From assembly GCA_030550395.1 (NCBI GenBank), contig JAUQPL010000007.1:2283-66282 (forward strand): a stretch of 64,000 nucleotides of DNA. Direction: 5' to 3'. Position numbers and translations under genes: made by a program. Below the pieces are notes generated by a model that was not told the DNA's origin, did not search any database, and worked only from the letters and a program-made list of their open reading frames with translations. Shown piece after piece: positions 48,048 to 58,200 of this stretch. The number at the start of each line of letters is the position of its first letter. The stretch's first letter is position 1. This stretch comes from Bacteroidota bacterium. GTDB lineage: Bacteria; Bacteroidota; Ignavibacteria; Kapaibacteriales; HRBIN21.

Positions 48048-49032
48048 GCGCGTACTCGTAACGGGAGCAGGGGGATTCATCGGGAGTCACTTGGTCGAAG
48101 CCCTGGTGCGGGAGGGATACCGTGTTCGGGCATTCCTCCGCTACGTCTCCAGCGGCAGTATTGGGAATCTGGCTTGGCTGGAACCGGACGTGTTAGCGGA
48201 GGTGGAACTCGTGCGGGGGGATATTCGCGACCCCGATGCCGTCCGCCGCGCCTGTAGTGGATGCTCGGCCGTGTTGCACTTGGCAGCTTCTATCAGCATC
48301 CCGTACTCTTACGTCCACCCGCGGGAAATTGTGGAGACGAACGTACTGGGGACGCTCAATGTCCTTTCGGCATTCCTTCGGAGGGAGAGCGTGGACCGTA
48401 TTGTGGTGACCTCTACCAGTGAGGTCTTTGGAACAGCGCAGTACATACCAATGGACGAGAAGCATCCTCTGCAGACCCAATCTCCCTATGCAGCCAGTAA
48501 GGCTGCTGCCGATAAGCTTGCGGAGAGCTTCTTCTATGCTTACGGGCTTCCGGTGGTTGTTCTCCGTCCTTTTAACACGTATGGTCCTCGCCAATCTCCG
48601 AGGGCAGTTGTCCCGACGATCATTCTCCAAGCACTCCAACGGGACGAGATACGGTTGGGAAGATTGGGGACGACTCGGGATTTGCTCTACGTTGCCGATA
48701 CAGTCGCAGCGTTTTTGGCCCTGCTCCGTAGCCCTGCCCAGGACGTCGTGGGAGAGAGTTTCAATATCGGGACTGGACAGGAGGTTCGCATTGAGGAACT
48801 CTGTCGCCGGATTTGTGCCCTTGTGGGCAAGCCGGAGCTGCCCGTTTCTTGCGAGCAGCGGCGTCTCCGTCCGGAACAGAGTGAGGTCTACCGCCTCTGT
48901 GCCGATAGCCGGAAAGCGCGCCAGCGCTTGGGATGGTCTCCGCAATATGACCTGGAGCAAGGGCTTCGGCAGACGGTAGATTGGTTTACAGCCCACGCTG
49001 CTTGCTTCCGAGCAGAGGATTACCTGATCTGA
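48040..49032 (+). CDS. NAD-dependent sugar 4,6-dehydratase, LegB-like
   Basis: [96 protein letters not shown]; start MSERVLVTG. Confidence 0.88.
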   Translation: MSERVLVTGAGGFIGSHLVEALVREGYRVRAFLRYVSSGSIGNLAWLEPDVLAEVELVRGDIRDPDAVRRACSGCSAVLHLAASISIPYSYVHPREIVETNVLGTLNVLSAFLRRESVDRIVVTSTSEVFGTAQYIPMDEKHPLQTQSPYAASKAAADKLAESFFYAYGLPVVVLRPFNTYGPRQSPRAVVPTIILQALQRDEIRLGRLGTTRDLLYVADTVAAFLALLRSPAQDVVGESFNIGTGQEVRIEELCRRICALVGKPELPVSCEQRRLRPEQSEVYRLCADSRKARQRLGWSPQYDLEQGLRQTVDWFTAHAACFRAEDYLI

Positions 49033-49056
49033 GAGCCCATCGCAGGAGTGGGACGC

Positions 49057-49064
49057 TATTTTTG
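49057..49064 (+). promoter_or_regulatory. Candidate -7 promoter element (TATTTTTG) upstream of threonine aldolase
   Basis: Motif 20 nt before [11 protein letters not shown] start. Confidence 0.45.
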
Positions 49065-49084
49065 TGCCAACAGAGGGGCTCCGC

Positions 49085-50116
49085 ATGATCGACCTCCGCA
49101 GCGATACCGTAACGCAGCCGACCGATGAGATGCGCCGGGTGATGGCGCAGGCACCCGTTGGAGACGATGTCTTCGGTGAAGACCCTTCCGTCAATGCATT
49201 GCAGGAGTACGTTGCCGATCTTCTCGGAAAGGAAGCAGCCCTGTTTGTCCCCAGTGGGGTGATGGGAAACCAGATTGCATTAGCGGTTCACTGCCATCCT
49301 GGGGAGGAGGTAATTGTGGAGGCAGCATCCCACATTATCACCTACGAAACGGCAGCTCCCGCTGTCATAGCCCGCGTCCAGCTTGTGGGTATCCCGTCGG
49401 CCTTTGGGCAGATGTCTCTGGAGGCTATCGAGCAGGCGATTCGTCCGCCGGAGTACTACTTCCCTCGGACAAGGCTGATTTGCCTGGAAAACACGCACAA
49501 TCGGCATGGGGGGACGGTGCTGCCCGTTGCCTACATTTATGAAGTTGCGGCATTAGCGCGGCGGTGTGGACTTGCCCTCCACTGTGATGGAGCTCGGTTA
49601 TGGAATGCATGCGTTGCCACAGGGATATCTCCCCGGCAGTACACCGAGCCGTTTGACACAGTGATGGTGAGCTTCTCCAAAGGGTTGGGGGCACCGGTGG
49701 GGTCCGCCCTAGTGGGAAGTCGGGAATTCATCGCCTCTGCTCGCAAGTGGCGTAAGCTCTTAGGTGGAGGCATGCGGCAGGCGGGAATTTTGGCAGCAGC
49801 GGCTCTCTATGCCCTCCAACACCATTGGGAACGCCTGCACGAGGACCATGAGCACGCCCGCCTTTTTGCCCAAATTCTGGCAGAATCGGCATTGGTGGAG
49901 ATTGAACCGCAGCGAGTGCAGACGAACATTGTCATTTTCCGCTATCCAGCCCCCGTTCCATTTGCTGCTTTTGCTGAAGCGTGTCGTCGGGAGGGGGTTT
50001 TGTTGAGCCAAGGGTTGCCTGGGTGGGCACGAGCGGTGTTCCATCTGCACGTAGACCGAAAGCAGGCGATGGAAGCCGCTCATCGGGTCCTTCGGGCAGT
50101 TCGCTCGTTGTTGTAG
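49085..50116 (+). CDS. ltaE: Low-specificity L-threonine aldolase
   Basis: [78 protein letters not shown]. Confidence 0.95.
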   Translation: MIDLRSDTVTQPTDEMRRVMAQAPVGDDVFGEDPSVNALQEYVADLLGKEAALFVPSGVMGNQIALAVHCHPGEEVIVEAASHIITYETAAPAVIARVQLVGIPSAFGQMSLEAIEQAIRPPEYYFPRTRLICLENTHNRHGGTVLPVAYIYEVAALARRCGLALHCDGARLWNACVATGISPRQYTEPFDTVMVSFSKGLGAPVGSALVGSREFIASARKWRKLLGGGMRQAGILAAAALYALQHHWERLHEDHEHARLFAQILAESALVEIEPQRVQTNIVIFRYPAPVPFAAFAEACRREGVLLSQGLPGWARAVFHLHVDRKQAMEAAHRVLRAVRSLL

Positions 50117-50119
50117 AAA

Positions 50120-50608
50120 ATGACGGGAGCAATATCCATGGCAGAACGATGGACTCCAGTAGATCCGAGTCAGTTCCAGCATCGGGTCATCGGGCGTGTC
50201 CGCTCTCATGAAGTGGACCGCCAGGGTATTGTGAACAATGCCGTGTACCTCTACTGGTTGGAAGACGCCCGAGTGGAGTACTTCCGTGCCTTGGGGCTTC
50301 CGATTGAGCAACAGACCTTTATCACGAAACACCGCTTTGTGGTTGCTCGGATTGAGATTGACTACCGAATGGCAGCGCAGTTTGACGAGGAATACGAGAT
50401 CCTCACTCGGATCGCATACGTTGGGAAGACATCCCTGGGTTTTGAACAAATGGTGCGCCGGGCATCTGACCAGGTTCTGCTGGCTCATGCGCGGACGGTG
50501 ATGGTGCATTTGAATCCGGCAACGCATCGTCCAGAGCGGATCCAGGATGCGTACCGGGCACTGATTCGGCAATATGAGGGGGAGCGGGTGCGGATGGAGC
50601 AAGGATGA
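50120..50608 (+). CDS. Acyl-CoA thioesterase, hotdog fold (4HBT type)
   Basis: GRVRSHEVDRQGIVNNAVYLYWLEDARVEYFRALG. Confidence 0.87.
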   Translation: MTGAISMAERWTPVDPSQFQHRVIGRVRSHEVDRQGIVNNAVYLYWLEDARVEYFRALGLPIEQQTFITKHRFVVARIEIDYRMAAQFDEEYEILTRIAYVGKTSLGFEQMVRRASDQVLLAHARTVMVHLNPATHRPERIQDAYRALIRQYEGERVRMEQG

Positions 50609-52119
50609 TGACAGCAGCACGCTGGCTGGCAGCTCGCAGTATTATCGCCCGGCTTGACGTTCCGGCATACTGGCGTCAGGAGGGGTACCGTGAGCAAATC
50701 CTTCGGTGGGTGCAGCAGGGATTAGGAGGAGTTTGTCTTTTTGGGGGAACGGTCGAAGAGGCGGCTCGGGCGGCCCATGAAGTACAAGCTCTGTCGCGGG
50801 TCCCCTTGCTGGTTGCAGCTGACTTGGAGTATGGGCTTCCGATGCGCTTTTCCGGGGGAACGGCGTTTCCCCGTGCTTTTGCCTTAGCTCGGGCAGGACG
50901 ACCGGATTGGACCTCGGACATTGCCCGTGCTATTGCCCGCCAAGCGCGCTGGTGCGGAATTGGATGGAACTTTGCCCCAGTCTGTGACCTGGCAACCCAA
51001 CCGGACAATCCTGTCATTGGCATTCGCGCTTTTGGGCAAAATCCAGAGGAAGCAGTGCCGCATATCCGGGCCTGGATTCAGGCATCACAGGAGGAAGGGG
51101 TCTGGGCATGTGCGAAGCACTTTCCCGGTCACGGTGATGTCACCGTTGACTCTCATGAAGCCCTGCCCTGTGTACTTGCCAGTCAGGAGCAGATGTGGGG
51201 GCGGGAACTTGTTCCCTTCCGTCAGGCGTGTGCTACTGGGGTTGCTGGGATCATGTTGGGTCATCTGCAAGTTCCAGCCTTAGGGATTCACGAGGAGCCA
51301 GCGTCGCTGTCGGCGCAGGCAGTACAGTTTGTGCGTCAGCAGTTAGGATATGAAGGCGTCATCGTGACCGATGCCTTGGATATGGGGGCAATCACCCGAC
51401 ACTGGAGTACAGCAGAGTCCGTGGAGCGAGCTCTCCGTGCGGGAGTAGATTTGCTCCTGATGCCGCCAGAGGTGGAGGAAGCGATAGAGGTAGCAGCGCG
51501 GTTGTTGGAAAGGTCACCTGAGCTAATGCAACAGCGTCGCCGTAGCTTGCTCCGCGTTCAGCAGGTGCGTGAACGACTTTCTGTGGAGGAACGGGGATGG
51601 GAGGAGGACGGAACTGCGGCATACCTTGCCTTGCGTGTAGCGTGGGAGGCAATTGAGATTGTGGGACAATCCAGCCTCGTCCCTCTTGCTGAGGAGGCGC
51701 ACGTTGCCATTTTCGCTTGCCTTGCTGAACGTCGGCTGGAGTTGCCGACGCTATTTTTTCGCCTCTTCTCCCAGAAGACACGCTGCCCGTGTGATATGGC
51801 ATATGTTGATGCCAGCTTGACTCCTTGGGAGGAGCAGCGCCTTTTTGAATCCATCCCGGATGCTACTCATGCCGTCGTCATCCTCTTTCTTCCACCCCGG
51901 ATGGATCCGAAGGCATTTCGGCGGTGGTACGGATTCCTTGAGCACTGTGCTACTCGCTATCCAACGGTTGCCGTTCTCTGTGGCAATCCGTTCGTTCCGA
52001 TTCCACCTTCTGTGGCAGCGCTTATGAAGACGTATTCGGATACAGAGCCCAGCGTTGCGGCGGCAGCTTTGAGACTTGCGGGAGTACGACCATCCTGGCA
52101 GGCGGATGAACTGGTTTGA
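50605..52119 (+). CDS. nagZ: Glycoside hydrolase family 3, beta-N-acetylhexosaminidase-like
   Basis: ADLEYGLPMRFSGGTAFPRAFAL; KHFPGHGDVTVDSHEALPCV; IVTDALDMGAI. Confidence 0.88.
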   Translation: MMTAARWLAARSIIARLDVPAYWRQEGYREQILRWVQQGLGGVCLFGGTVEEAARAAHEVQALSRVPLLVAADLEYGLPMRFSGGTAFPRAFALARAGRPDWTSDIARAIARQARWCGIGWNFAPVCDLATQPDNPVIGIRAFGQNPEEAVPHIRAWIQASQEEGVWACAKHFPGHGDVTVDSHEALPCVLASQEQMWGRELVPFRQACATGVAGIMLGHLQVPALGIHEEPASLSAQAVQFVRQQLGYEGVIVTDALDMGAITRHWSTAESVERALRAGVDLLLMPPEVEEAIEVAARLLERSPELMQQRRRSLLRVQQVRERLSVEERGWEEDGTAAYLALRVAWEAIEIVGQSSLVPLAEEAHVAIFACLAERRLELPTLFFRLFSQKTRCPCDMAYVDASLTPWEEQRLFESIPDATHAVVILFLPPRMDPKAFRRWYGFLEHCATRYPTVAVLCGNPFVPIPPSVAALMKTYSDTEPSVAAAALRLAGVRPSWQADELV

Positions 52120-53098
52120 AGGACCTCCGGAGACCGTATACGAGCGGCTCCGGGCAGCGGTGGAGCAGAGTATGTGGGAGATCACCGCGACATTACGTTA
52201 CAAGACATCCCTCCAACAGGCAGTAGAATACGTTTTGAAGCTGCCGGGGAAGCGGATGCGTCCGCTGCTGTGTCTACTGTCCTCTGCCCTGGAAGGAGGG
52301 TCTCCATGGAGAGCAGTACCAGCTGCGGCAGCGGTGGAAATCCTGCACACCTTTACCCTGGTCCACGATGACATCATGGACCGTTCCCCTCTGCGCCGGG
52401 GGCAACCGACAGTTCATGTGCGCTGGGGGGATGCCATTGCTATCCTCACAGGCGATGTTCTCGTCGGGCTGGCATACCGCTTCATAGAACGCTATGCTGA
52501 CCATCCGCGCTACTACTGGATTCTCCACACCATGACCGCAGGATTGTTGGAGGTCTCTGAAGGACAGGCCTTGGATTTAGAGCTTCCCCAGGTGGAGCGA
52601 CCAACGCTGGAGCATTACTGGCAAATGGTCGATGGGAAGACGACAGCGCTGTTCCGGTGCACCCTTCTTATTGGCGCTTGCGTGGGTGAGCTGACTCCTC
52701 AAACGCAGCATTTGGTGGAGGAATTGGCAATTCCGCTGGGGCGCGCCTTCCAACTGCAGGATGATCTGCTGGACTTAATTGGGCGGAGCGATGAGACGGG
52801 CAAGCAGCAGGGGCAAGATTTGTACGAGGGGAAATTGACGTACGCTGTAATCCGTGCGCTGGAGCTTTTGCCAGGGCACCAGTTATTGGAGCAGTATCGG
52901 CAGGCTCGGGGAGTTCCTACCTCAGCCCTGCCCCAACTTGTCCGACTCTTTCGCGAACTGGGATTGCTACAGGAGATGGAGCAGTGGATTGAGCACTACT
53001 ATGCTTCGGCTTTTGCTGTAATAGAGCAGCTGCCGGCAGCGCCGGCGCGTGAACTCCTTCGGGGGCTTGTGGAACAGCTTCGGTATCGTCGACGCTAA
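52106..53098 (+). CDS. Polyprenyl (prenyl diphosphate) synthase
   Basis: LPGKRMRPLLCLLSSALEGG; FTLVHDDIMDRSPLRRGQPTVHVRWG; LQDDLLDLIG. Confidence 0.95.
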   Translation: MNWFEGPPETVYERLRAAVEQSMWEITATLRYKTSLQQAVEYVLKLPGKRMRPLLCLLSSALEGGSPWRAVPAAAAVEILHTFTLVHDDIMDRSPLRRGQPTVHVRWGDAIAILTGDVLVGLAYRFIERYADHPRYYWILHTMTAGLLEVSEGQALDLELPQVERPTLEHYWQMVDGKTTALFRCTLLIGACVGELTPQTQHLVEELAIPLGRAFQLQDDLLDLIGRSDETGKQQGQDLYEGKLTYAVIRALELLPGHQLLEQYRQARGVPTSALPQLVRLFRELGLLQEMEQWIEHYYASAFAVIEQLPAAPARELLRGLVEQLRYRRR

Positions 53099-53661
53099 CG
53101 GCGGAGGTCAATCACTTCGGTACCCGGTGGGGGCTGGAATCGGAATTCTTGAGCGGTAATCGGTGGATTAGCTCGGAAGGAGCGGATTCTCCAGCGCTGA
53201 GTCCCACCGTCTCCACGGAGTTCTACCGTCAGCGGTTTCCAGTCCCGACGGCGAAGGGTGAGGATCGCTTCGCGAAACCCCGAGGAGATGCCTTCCGATA
53301 AGGGACAGAGTACCTGGACGGTGTCGCCGGAGCGGTGTAATACGCGCAAGGGAGCTTCCTGCAGCAGTGTCGTGAAGAGCTGTTCAATGCTACTGCCGAG
53401 CGCTGCTGATGCAGAGGAGAGGATGAGCTGACGACGAGCGCGCGAGTAGCTCCACACTGTTGTTCCGTCGCTAATTAGTATGTGCCCGTTCCATTCAGCT
53501 CGGAAGCGTCTTTGCTGAGCGACGGTCAGCCAGAAAGTGGTGTTTTCCGGAGATACGGCTTCGACAGACAGGCTCCGGAGGTTGCCATAGAAGCGACGTA
53601 GTTCCTCTGCCTCGTCGGCAAAAAGAAGCAGCGGTAGAGATAGTAGCCAAGCCCATCTCAT
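53095..53661 (-). CDS. LolA-like outer-membrane lipoprotein carrier protein
   Basis: Signal peptide; FWLTVAQQRRFRAEWNGHILISDGTTVWSYSRARRQLI; C-terminal FRFQPPPGTEVIDLR. Confidence 0.82.
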   Translation of the reverse strand: MRWAWLLSLPLLLFADEAEELRRFYGNLRSLSVEAVSPENTTFWLTVAQQRRFRAEWNGHILISDGTTVWSYSRARRQLILSSASAALGSSIEQLFTTLLQEAPLRVLHRSGDTVQVLCPLSEGISSGFREAILTLRRRDWKPLTVELRGDGGTQRWRIRSFRANPPITAQEFRFQPPPGTEVIDLRR

Positions 53662-54455
53662 CGCAACTTTGCAAGCAAAGGGCCACGGAGACCGGAGTAG
53701 CCTGTCAATTCAGCATCAATTGTACCGATGAGCACCTTTGTGGCAACCTTGACGGGGATTTTCCGGTCATCGTCGCTGAGCCAGATGAGGATTCGCCCTT
53801 CGCTCTTGAAGAGTCCACCCTCTACTACCAGAGGTTCAATGAGGATACAACGGAAGGTACCGGCAGCTACGGTCACGACACGCTTGCCGTGGATACGCAC
53901 GCCTAAGTCATAGGTTTTCGTGCCGTAGAAGTTCTGCAGCCGTAAGATGGTGTCTTTGGGCATGGCTGAGAGGTTCAGCGTGCGCACGTAGTAAAAAGCA
54001 GAGACGATATCGTGGACGTGACGGGGAATGGGGAATTCGCCGTCGGTAGTTATTGCCTGGCAGCGAGCGTGGTCTAATCGGGCGGTGAAATCCCGGCGGT
54101 AGTTGCCTTCACGTATGTGCTGTTCAAATTCGTATGGGAAGATGCCTCCTACATCTATGACCGTGCGATAGGAATCCCGAACCCGGTAGAGCCAGTCTAA
54201 TGCTGGGACGGAACGAACCTCAAAGCGAATGTCGTAGCAAGGACGTCCCTGGCGGTAGACTGGCTGTGGGGCGATCTGAAACACCGCTGTTCCAGCAGTG
54301 ATGAAGCGGTATTTAACGTCAAATTCCAACCGTTCCCCAAAGCCGAAAGCTTCATTAGGAACTGCCCGTGTCCAATCACCGGGCGGACACGGTGGTGTCT
54401 CTATCTGGGGTGGAGGCAGGAGAGCGAGAACAGGTAAGGTAAGCCACCAGTGCAT
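53658..54455 (-). CDS. DUF3108 domain protein
   Basis: GERLEFDVKYRFITAGTAVFQI...YEFEQHIREGNYRRDF...GRILIWLSDDDRKIPVKVATKVLIGTIDAEL. Confidence 0.83.
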   Translation of the reverse strand: MHWWLTLPVLALLPPPQIETPPCPPGDWTRAVPNEAFGFGERLEFDVKYRFITAGTAVFQIAPQPVYRQGRPCYDIRFEVRSVPALDWLYRVRDSYRTVIDVGGIFPYEFEQHIREGNYRRDFTARLDHARCQAITTDGEFPIPRHVHDIVSAFYYVRTLNLSAMPKDTILRLQNFYGTKTYDLGVRIHGKRVVTVAAGTFRCILIEPLVVEGGLFKSEGRILIWLSDDDRKIPVKVATKVLIGTIDAELTGYSGLRGPLLAKLR

Positions 54456-54487
54456 AGGCGCATGGATCGCTGTGCGAGAGTATAGGA

Positions 54488-54500
54488 CGCACGCCGTGCG
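54488..54500. promoter_or_regulatory. 13-bp palindrome CGCACG-C-CGTGCG in a divergent intergenic region
   Basis: Perfect 6-bp arms between DUF3108 (-) and an OMP gene (+). Confidence 0.35.
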
Positions 54501-54537
54501 GAGTTATCGCATCGGCGGCTCTTGAAGGGTTTCAGGC

Positions 54538-54545
54538 TATTTTTG
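54538..54545 (+). promoter_or_regulatory. Candidate -7 promoter element (TATTTTTG) upstream of an OMP gene
   Basis: TATTTTTG before ATG 54557/54581. Confidence 0.45.
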
Positions 54546-54580
54546 CCGTCGCCCAGATGTACCACGGTAGCGTTACTCCA

Positions 54581-55255
54581 ATGCGCTTGTGGATTCTCGG
54601 TATCGTAGTGGGTCCTGTGGCTATCCATAGCGTCCTATCCCAAGAAGTCGCTCGGCCCTGGAGCTTCTATGCCCGCGGTGTCCGGATTGGGCTGGCCAGT
54701 ACCACAATAGGAGGAGCTGATGCAGAAAGGGTTAATGGGCAACTGGAGTTCAGTGCTGGTGGGTTTGCTATTTTTCGTATTACCCGACTTTCCTTTGGTG
54801 AACTCGGACTTCAGTTGGAGCTACTCTACAGCCGCCACAGCACGGAGCAGGAGATTTCTTTGGGTGCTGGGGGGTACACGCTGCGCTATGATCTTGCCTA
54901 TGCGGAGTTACCTTTTGGGTTGCGGATCATGCGGGACATGGAACTGTTCAAAGGCGCTCTGTATGCTGAGATTGTGCCTTCCATACGCGTGGATGGACAG
55001 GTCGAGCAGGTTACTTCCACCGGTCCCCCGAAGAAGTTAGATGCATCCCTCCACACGGCTGATGTTGGGCTTGCCATCGGTGTAGGAATGGAGCTGCCGC
55101 TGCGGCGTTCGTCGCGTCTTTTTGCGGATGATCGATTCCAGATGGGAATGTCCCCGATTCTTCGGCAGGAGCTTCCACCATCCCTTCGGGAGGAAAGGCC
55201 TGTGCGCCAGCTTCGTCGGCTGGCTTTCGGTGTTGGGGTAGGTATTGGTTTCTAA
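54581..55255 (+). CDS. Outer-membrane beta-barrel protein (PorT-like size/pattern)
   Basis: Signal peptide MRLWILGIVVGPVAIHSVLSQE, alternating amphipathic strands, terminal aromatic GVGIGF. Confidence 0.65.
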   Translation: MRLWILGIVVGPVAIHSVLSQEVARPWSFYARGVRIGLASTTIGGADAERVNGQLEFSAGGFAIFRITRLSFGELGLQLELLYSRHSTEQEISLGAGGYTLRYDLAYAELPFGLRIMRDMELFKGALYAEIVPSIRVDGQVEQVTSTGPPKKLDASLHTADVGLAIGVGMELPLRRSSRLFADDRFQMGMSPILRQELPPSLREERPVRQLRRLAFGVGVGIGF

Positions 55256-55272
55256 CATCTGGGTGGGGAGCA

Positions 55273-58200
55273 ATGCGGAAGTGGGGCATCCTGGGTGCTG
55301 CAATTATAACCACTGTTGCGGGGGCTCAACAGTGGCAGCAGGGGGTACGTTATACGATTCGGGCGGTTCTGATACCGGCGGAAACGCTGCTGCAGGTACA
55401 CACCCGCATGGTCTACCGCAATAACTCTCCCGATACGCTGCGGGAGTTGTACGTGCATCTGTACTGGAACATCTTCGCTCCTCAGAGTTATGCCCGACAG
55501 CTGAGTCGTGAGCGGCGTCTGGAGCGGATTCCAGAACTGCCTCCTGTACAGGTGGATTCCTTCCTTGTCATCGCCTCTACTGGAGAGCGGCGGAAGGAAT
55601 ACGACGTAGACAACACCATCGTCCGGCTCCTCCTGCCCCGTCCTCTTCCTCCCGGGGATTCAGTAGAGGTCATCAGTAGCATTGCGCAGCGGGTTCCGCC
55701 GGAGGGTTTTCGGATGGGGCGCTATGAGCAGGACTACTTTATTGCCCATTGGTTTCCCTCCGTCTGTGTCTATGACCGTTATGGTTGGCACACGGAGCAA
55801 TACTTAGGGATAGGCGAATTTTACGAGGAGATTGCCGATTTTGAAGTGGAACTGACGGTGCCGGGCACGTACCTTGTGGTGCATACGGGTGTGCTCCAAA
55901 ATGCGGTAGAAGTACTTCCTCAGGAAGTGCTACGACAACTTGACCGAGCGCGGGCAGATACTGCACCAGTCCGGATAGCTGATTATGCTCTCTCTCCACC
56001 AGCGGACACTACTCCCCGAGTGTGGCGCTTCTATGCCGAGCGGGTCCGTACGGTTGCCTGGGCTGCCGTCCGGCGCTACTTGTGGGATGTACAGCAATGG
56101 GAGGGTATCCTCGTACATGTGCTCTACCCGAAGCAGTTGGAAAGCTTCTACCGGGACGAAGGTCTCCGTGCAGCTGTCCATGCCGTGCGGTACTTTTCCA
56201 CCCACTTTGGGCGGTATCCATATCCGAACATGTTCGTTGTCGTTGGAGGAACAAGCGGGGGAATGGAGTATCCGGGCATTGTCTTCATCGGCCGGGGCTT
56301 AGGTGGGGGCCTTATGGCACCGAGGACAGCAGAGGTCATTATGCACGAGATCGGACACAACTGGTACCCCATGATGGTGAATTCCAACGAGACGGAATTT
56401 GGCTTCCAGGACGAGGGCTTCAATACGTTCATCACGGCGTTGGCATTGGAATCCTTTTACGGACGGGAGCGGACAGGACTCCGACTTCCAGGGTGGCTCC
56501 GTCCATTTATAGGCTTCAGCGACGAGTACACCGGCATTGCTCTCTCCACGATCCTGTGGCAGCTGACGGGCTGGGACGAGCCGCTTTTAACCCGTTCGGA
56601 TTGGCATCGCACGGCGTGGAGCTACAGTATCAATGCCTATCCCAAGACGGCTTCATTGCTCTTCATGCTCCGAGGGGTGTTAGGGCGGGAGACCTTCAGC
56701 GAATTACTGCGGGAGTACACGCGACGCTACCAATTCCGCCATGTGTATCCGCAGGACTTTGCCCAATTGGCCGCAGAAATTGCCTCCCGTCGGCAGGGGC
56801 AACGAATGGACTTGCGCTGGTTCTTTGATCAATGGTATGCCCAAACCCCGATAGTGGATTACGCCCTGGCGGCCTTGCGGAACGAGCCAGCCCCTGGGGG
56901 AGCATGGGATGTCCGCTTCGTGGTGGAGAGGCGGGCAACGGCGATGTTGCCCGTAGAAGTTCAGCTGCGCTTGGCTGACGGGACGAAACAGCGGGTGCGG
57001 CTCAGTGAGGAGGAGTTCCTCCGGGGAGTGCCACGGGTAGAGCGCTCTCTCCGATTGCCGGCGCCGGCGGTAGAGGCGGTGCTAGATCCAGATACGGCGC
57101 TTTTGTTGGACGTCAACCGCTTGAATAATCGCAGTGGATTCTTGCCGCCGCTGAAGGCACGTTTGTTCGTAGAGGCGTTGAGCTATGAACCGCCGGAGCT
57201 CTATGCTTACGCCATCTCATGGCAGCCTGCCCTGGGGTTCAATACCCAGGACGGACTCAAAGTTGGACTTGAGGTGAGAGGAGGCTATTTGGGGCTTTTC
57301 CATCGGGTGCAGCTATCGGTGCTGCAGGGGCTTCGGTTTCGACCACACTCATTGAATGCCACGTTCTCCTGGCGTCATTTGCTCTGGCAGCTTCCGGGGC
57401 GTCCGTACGTGGAGTTTCGGGGAAGCTGGCAAGAGGGGTGGTGGCGCTTTCGAAGTGGAGCTACCCTTGACTTAAATCCGCAGCCTCCCTCTCCATGGAG
57501 GATGACAGCTCGCTTTGCCGTTGGGTATTGGCGCCGCCATGTTCGGAACTACGCGTTCCCCCAGTCACCACTGGGGATGGGACTGTGGTCGGTGGACCGA
57601 GCAGAGTTGGTGATAACGAAGGCTGCCTTGACAGTTTGGCGGGAGTTCCTCGGTTGGTCTCTCCGGTTGCGAGGCGTTGTGGAGCCTTTGTGGTATCGTG
57701 AGCCAGGGTTTTCCGCTTTGCGTCCAGCTCCTTTTACTGGTGGACGCAGTTTTTTCCGAACGACTCTGGAGATGCTTGTCCAGACGGAACCGCCAGTACC
57801 CGTGCTCCTGCGGGGAGCTATTGGGTGGTTTGCTCCCGATGATGAATCAAGGCTCTTCCCACCGATGGTGGGATTCCGTCTGGCCTCGGTCACACCGATT
57901 GAGGAATTGGAGTTGCCGCTGTATCGGTCGCCAGGCCTTGTGTCGTCGACGGCGCGGCAGCGTCGCACGGCGCCTTCTGGAGGCGCTTTCCTGCGGGGCT
58001 ATGTCCCTCAGGACAGCCTTGGGCGCACAATGGTGGCAGTCAATGGAGAGGTAGGGCTTACGCCTTTCTTGAGCCACTTGCCTGGTGTGCGGTTGCTGAC
58101 GGCTCTGCTGGATATCCGCCTCTTTGCCGATGCCGGCATCGTGGGGGATGCTTTTGCTGCTCCACGGCAATGGAGGGCAGATGCTGGGGTTAGCCTGGAA

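Noticed and set aside
48193-49194. 333-aa minus-strand ORF opposite the LegB-like gene
   Set aside because: Long only because of GC-rich codon bias on the real plus-strand gene; no family features
49760-50620. 286-aa minus-strand ORF
   Set aside because: Antisense across threonine aldolase end and the thioesterase, both strongly supported
56022-56828. 268-aa plus-strand ORF inside the M1 peptidase gene
   Set aside because: Out-of-frame overlap within the catalytic domain of the real gene
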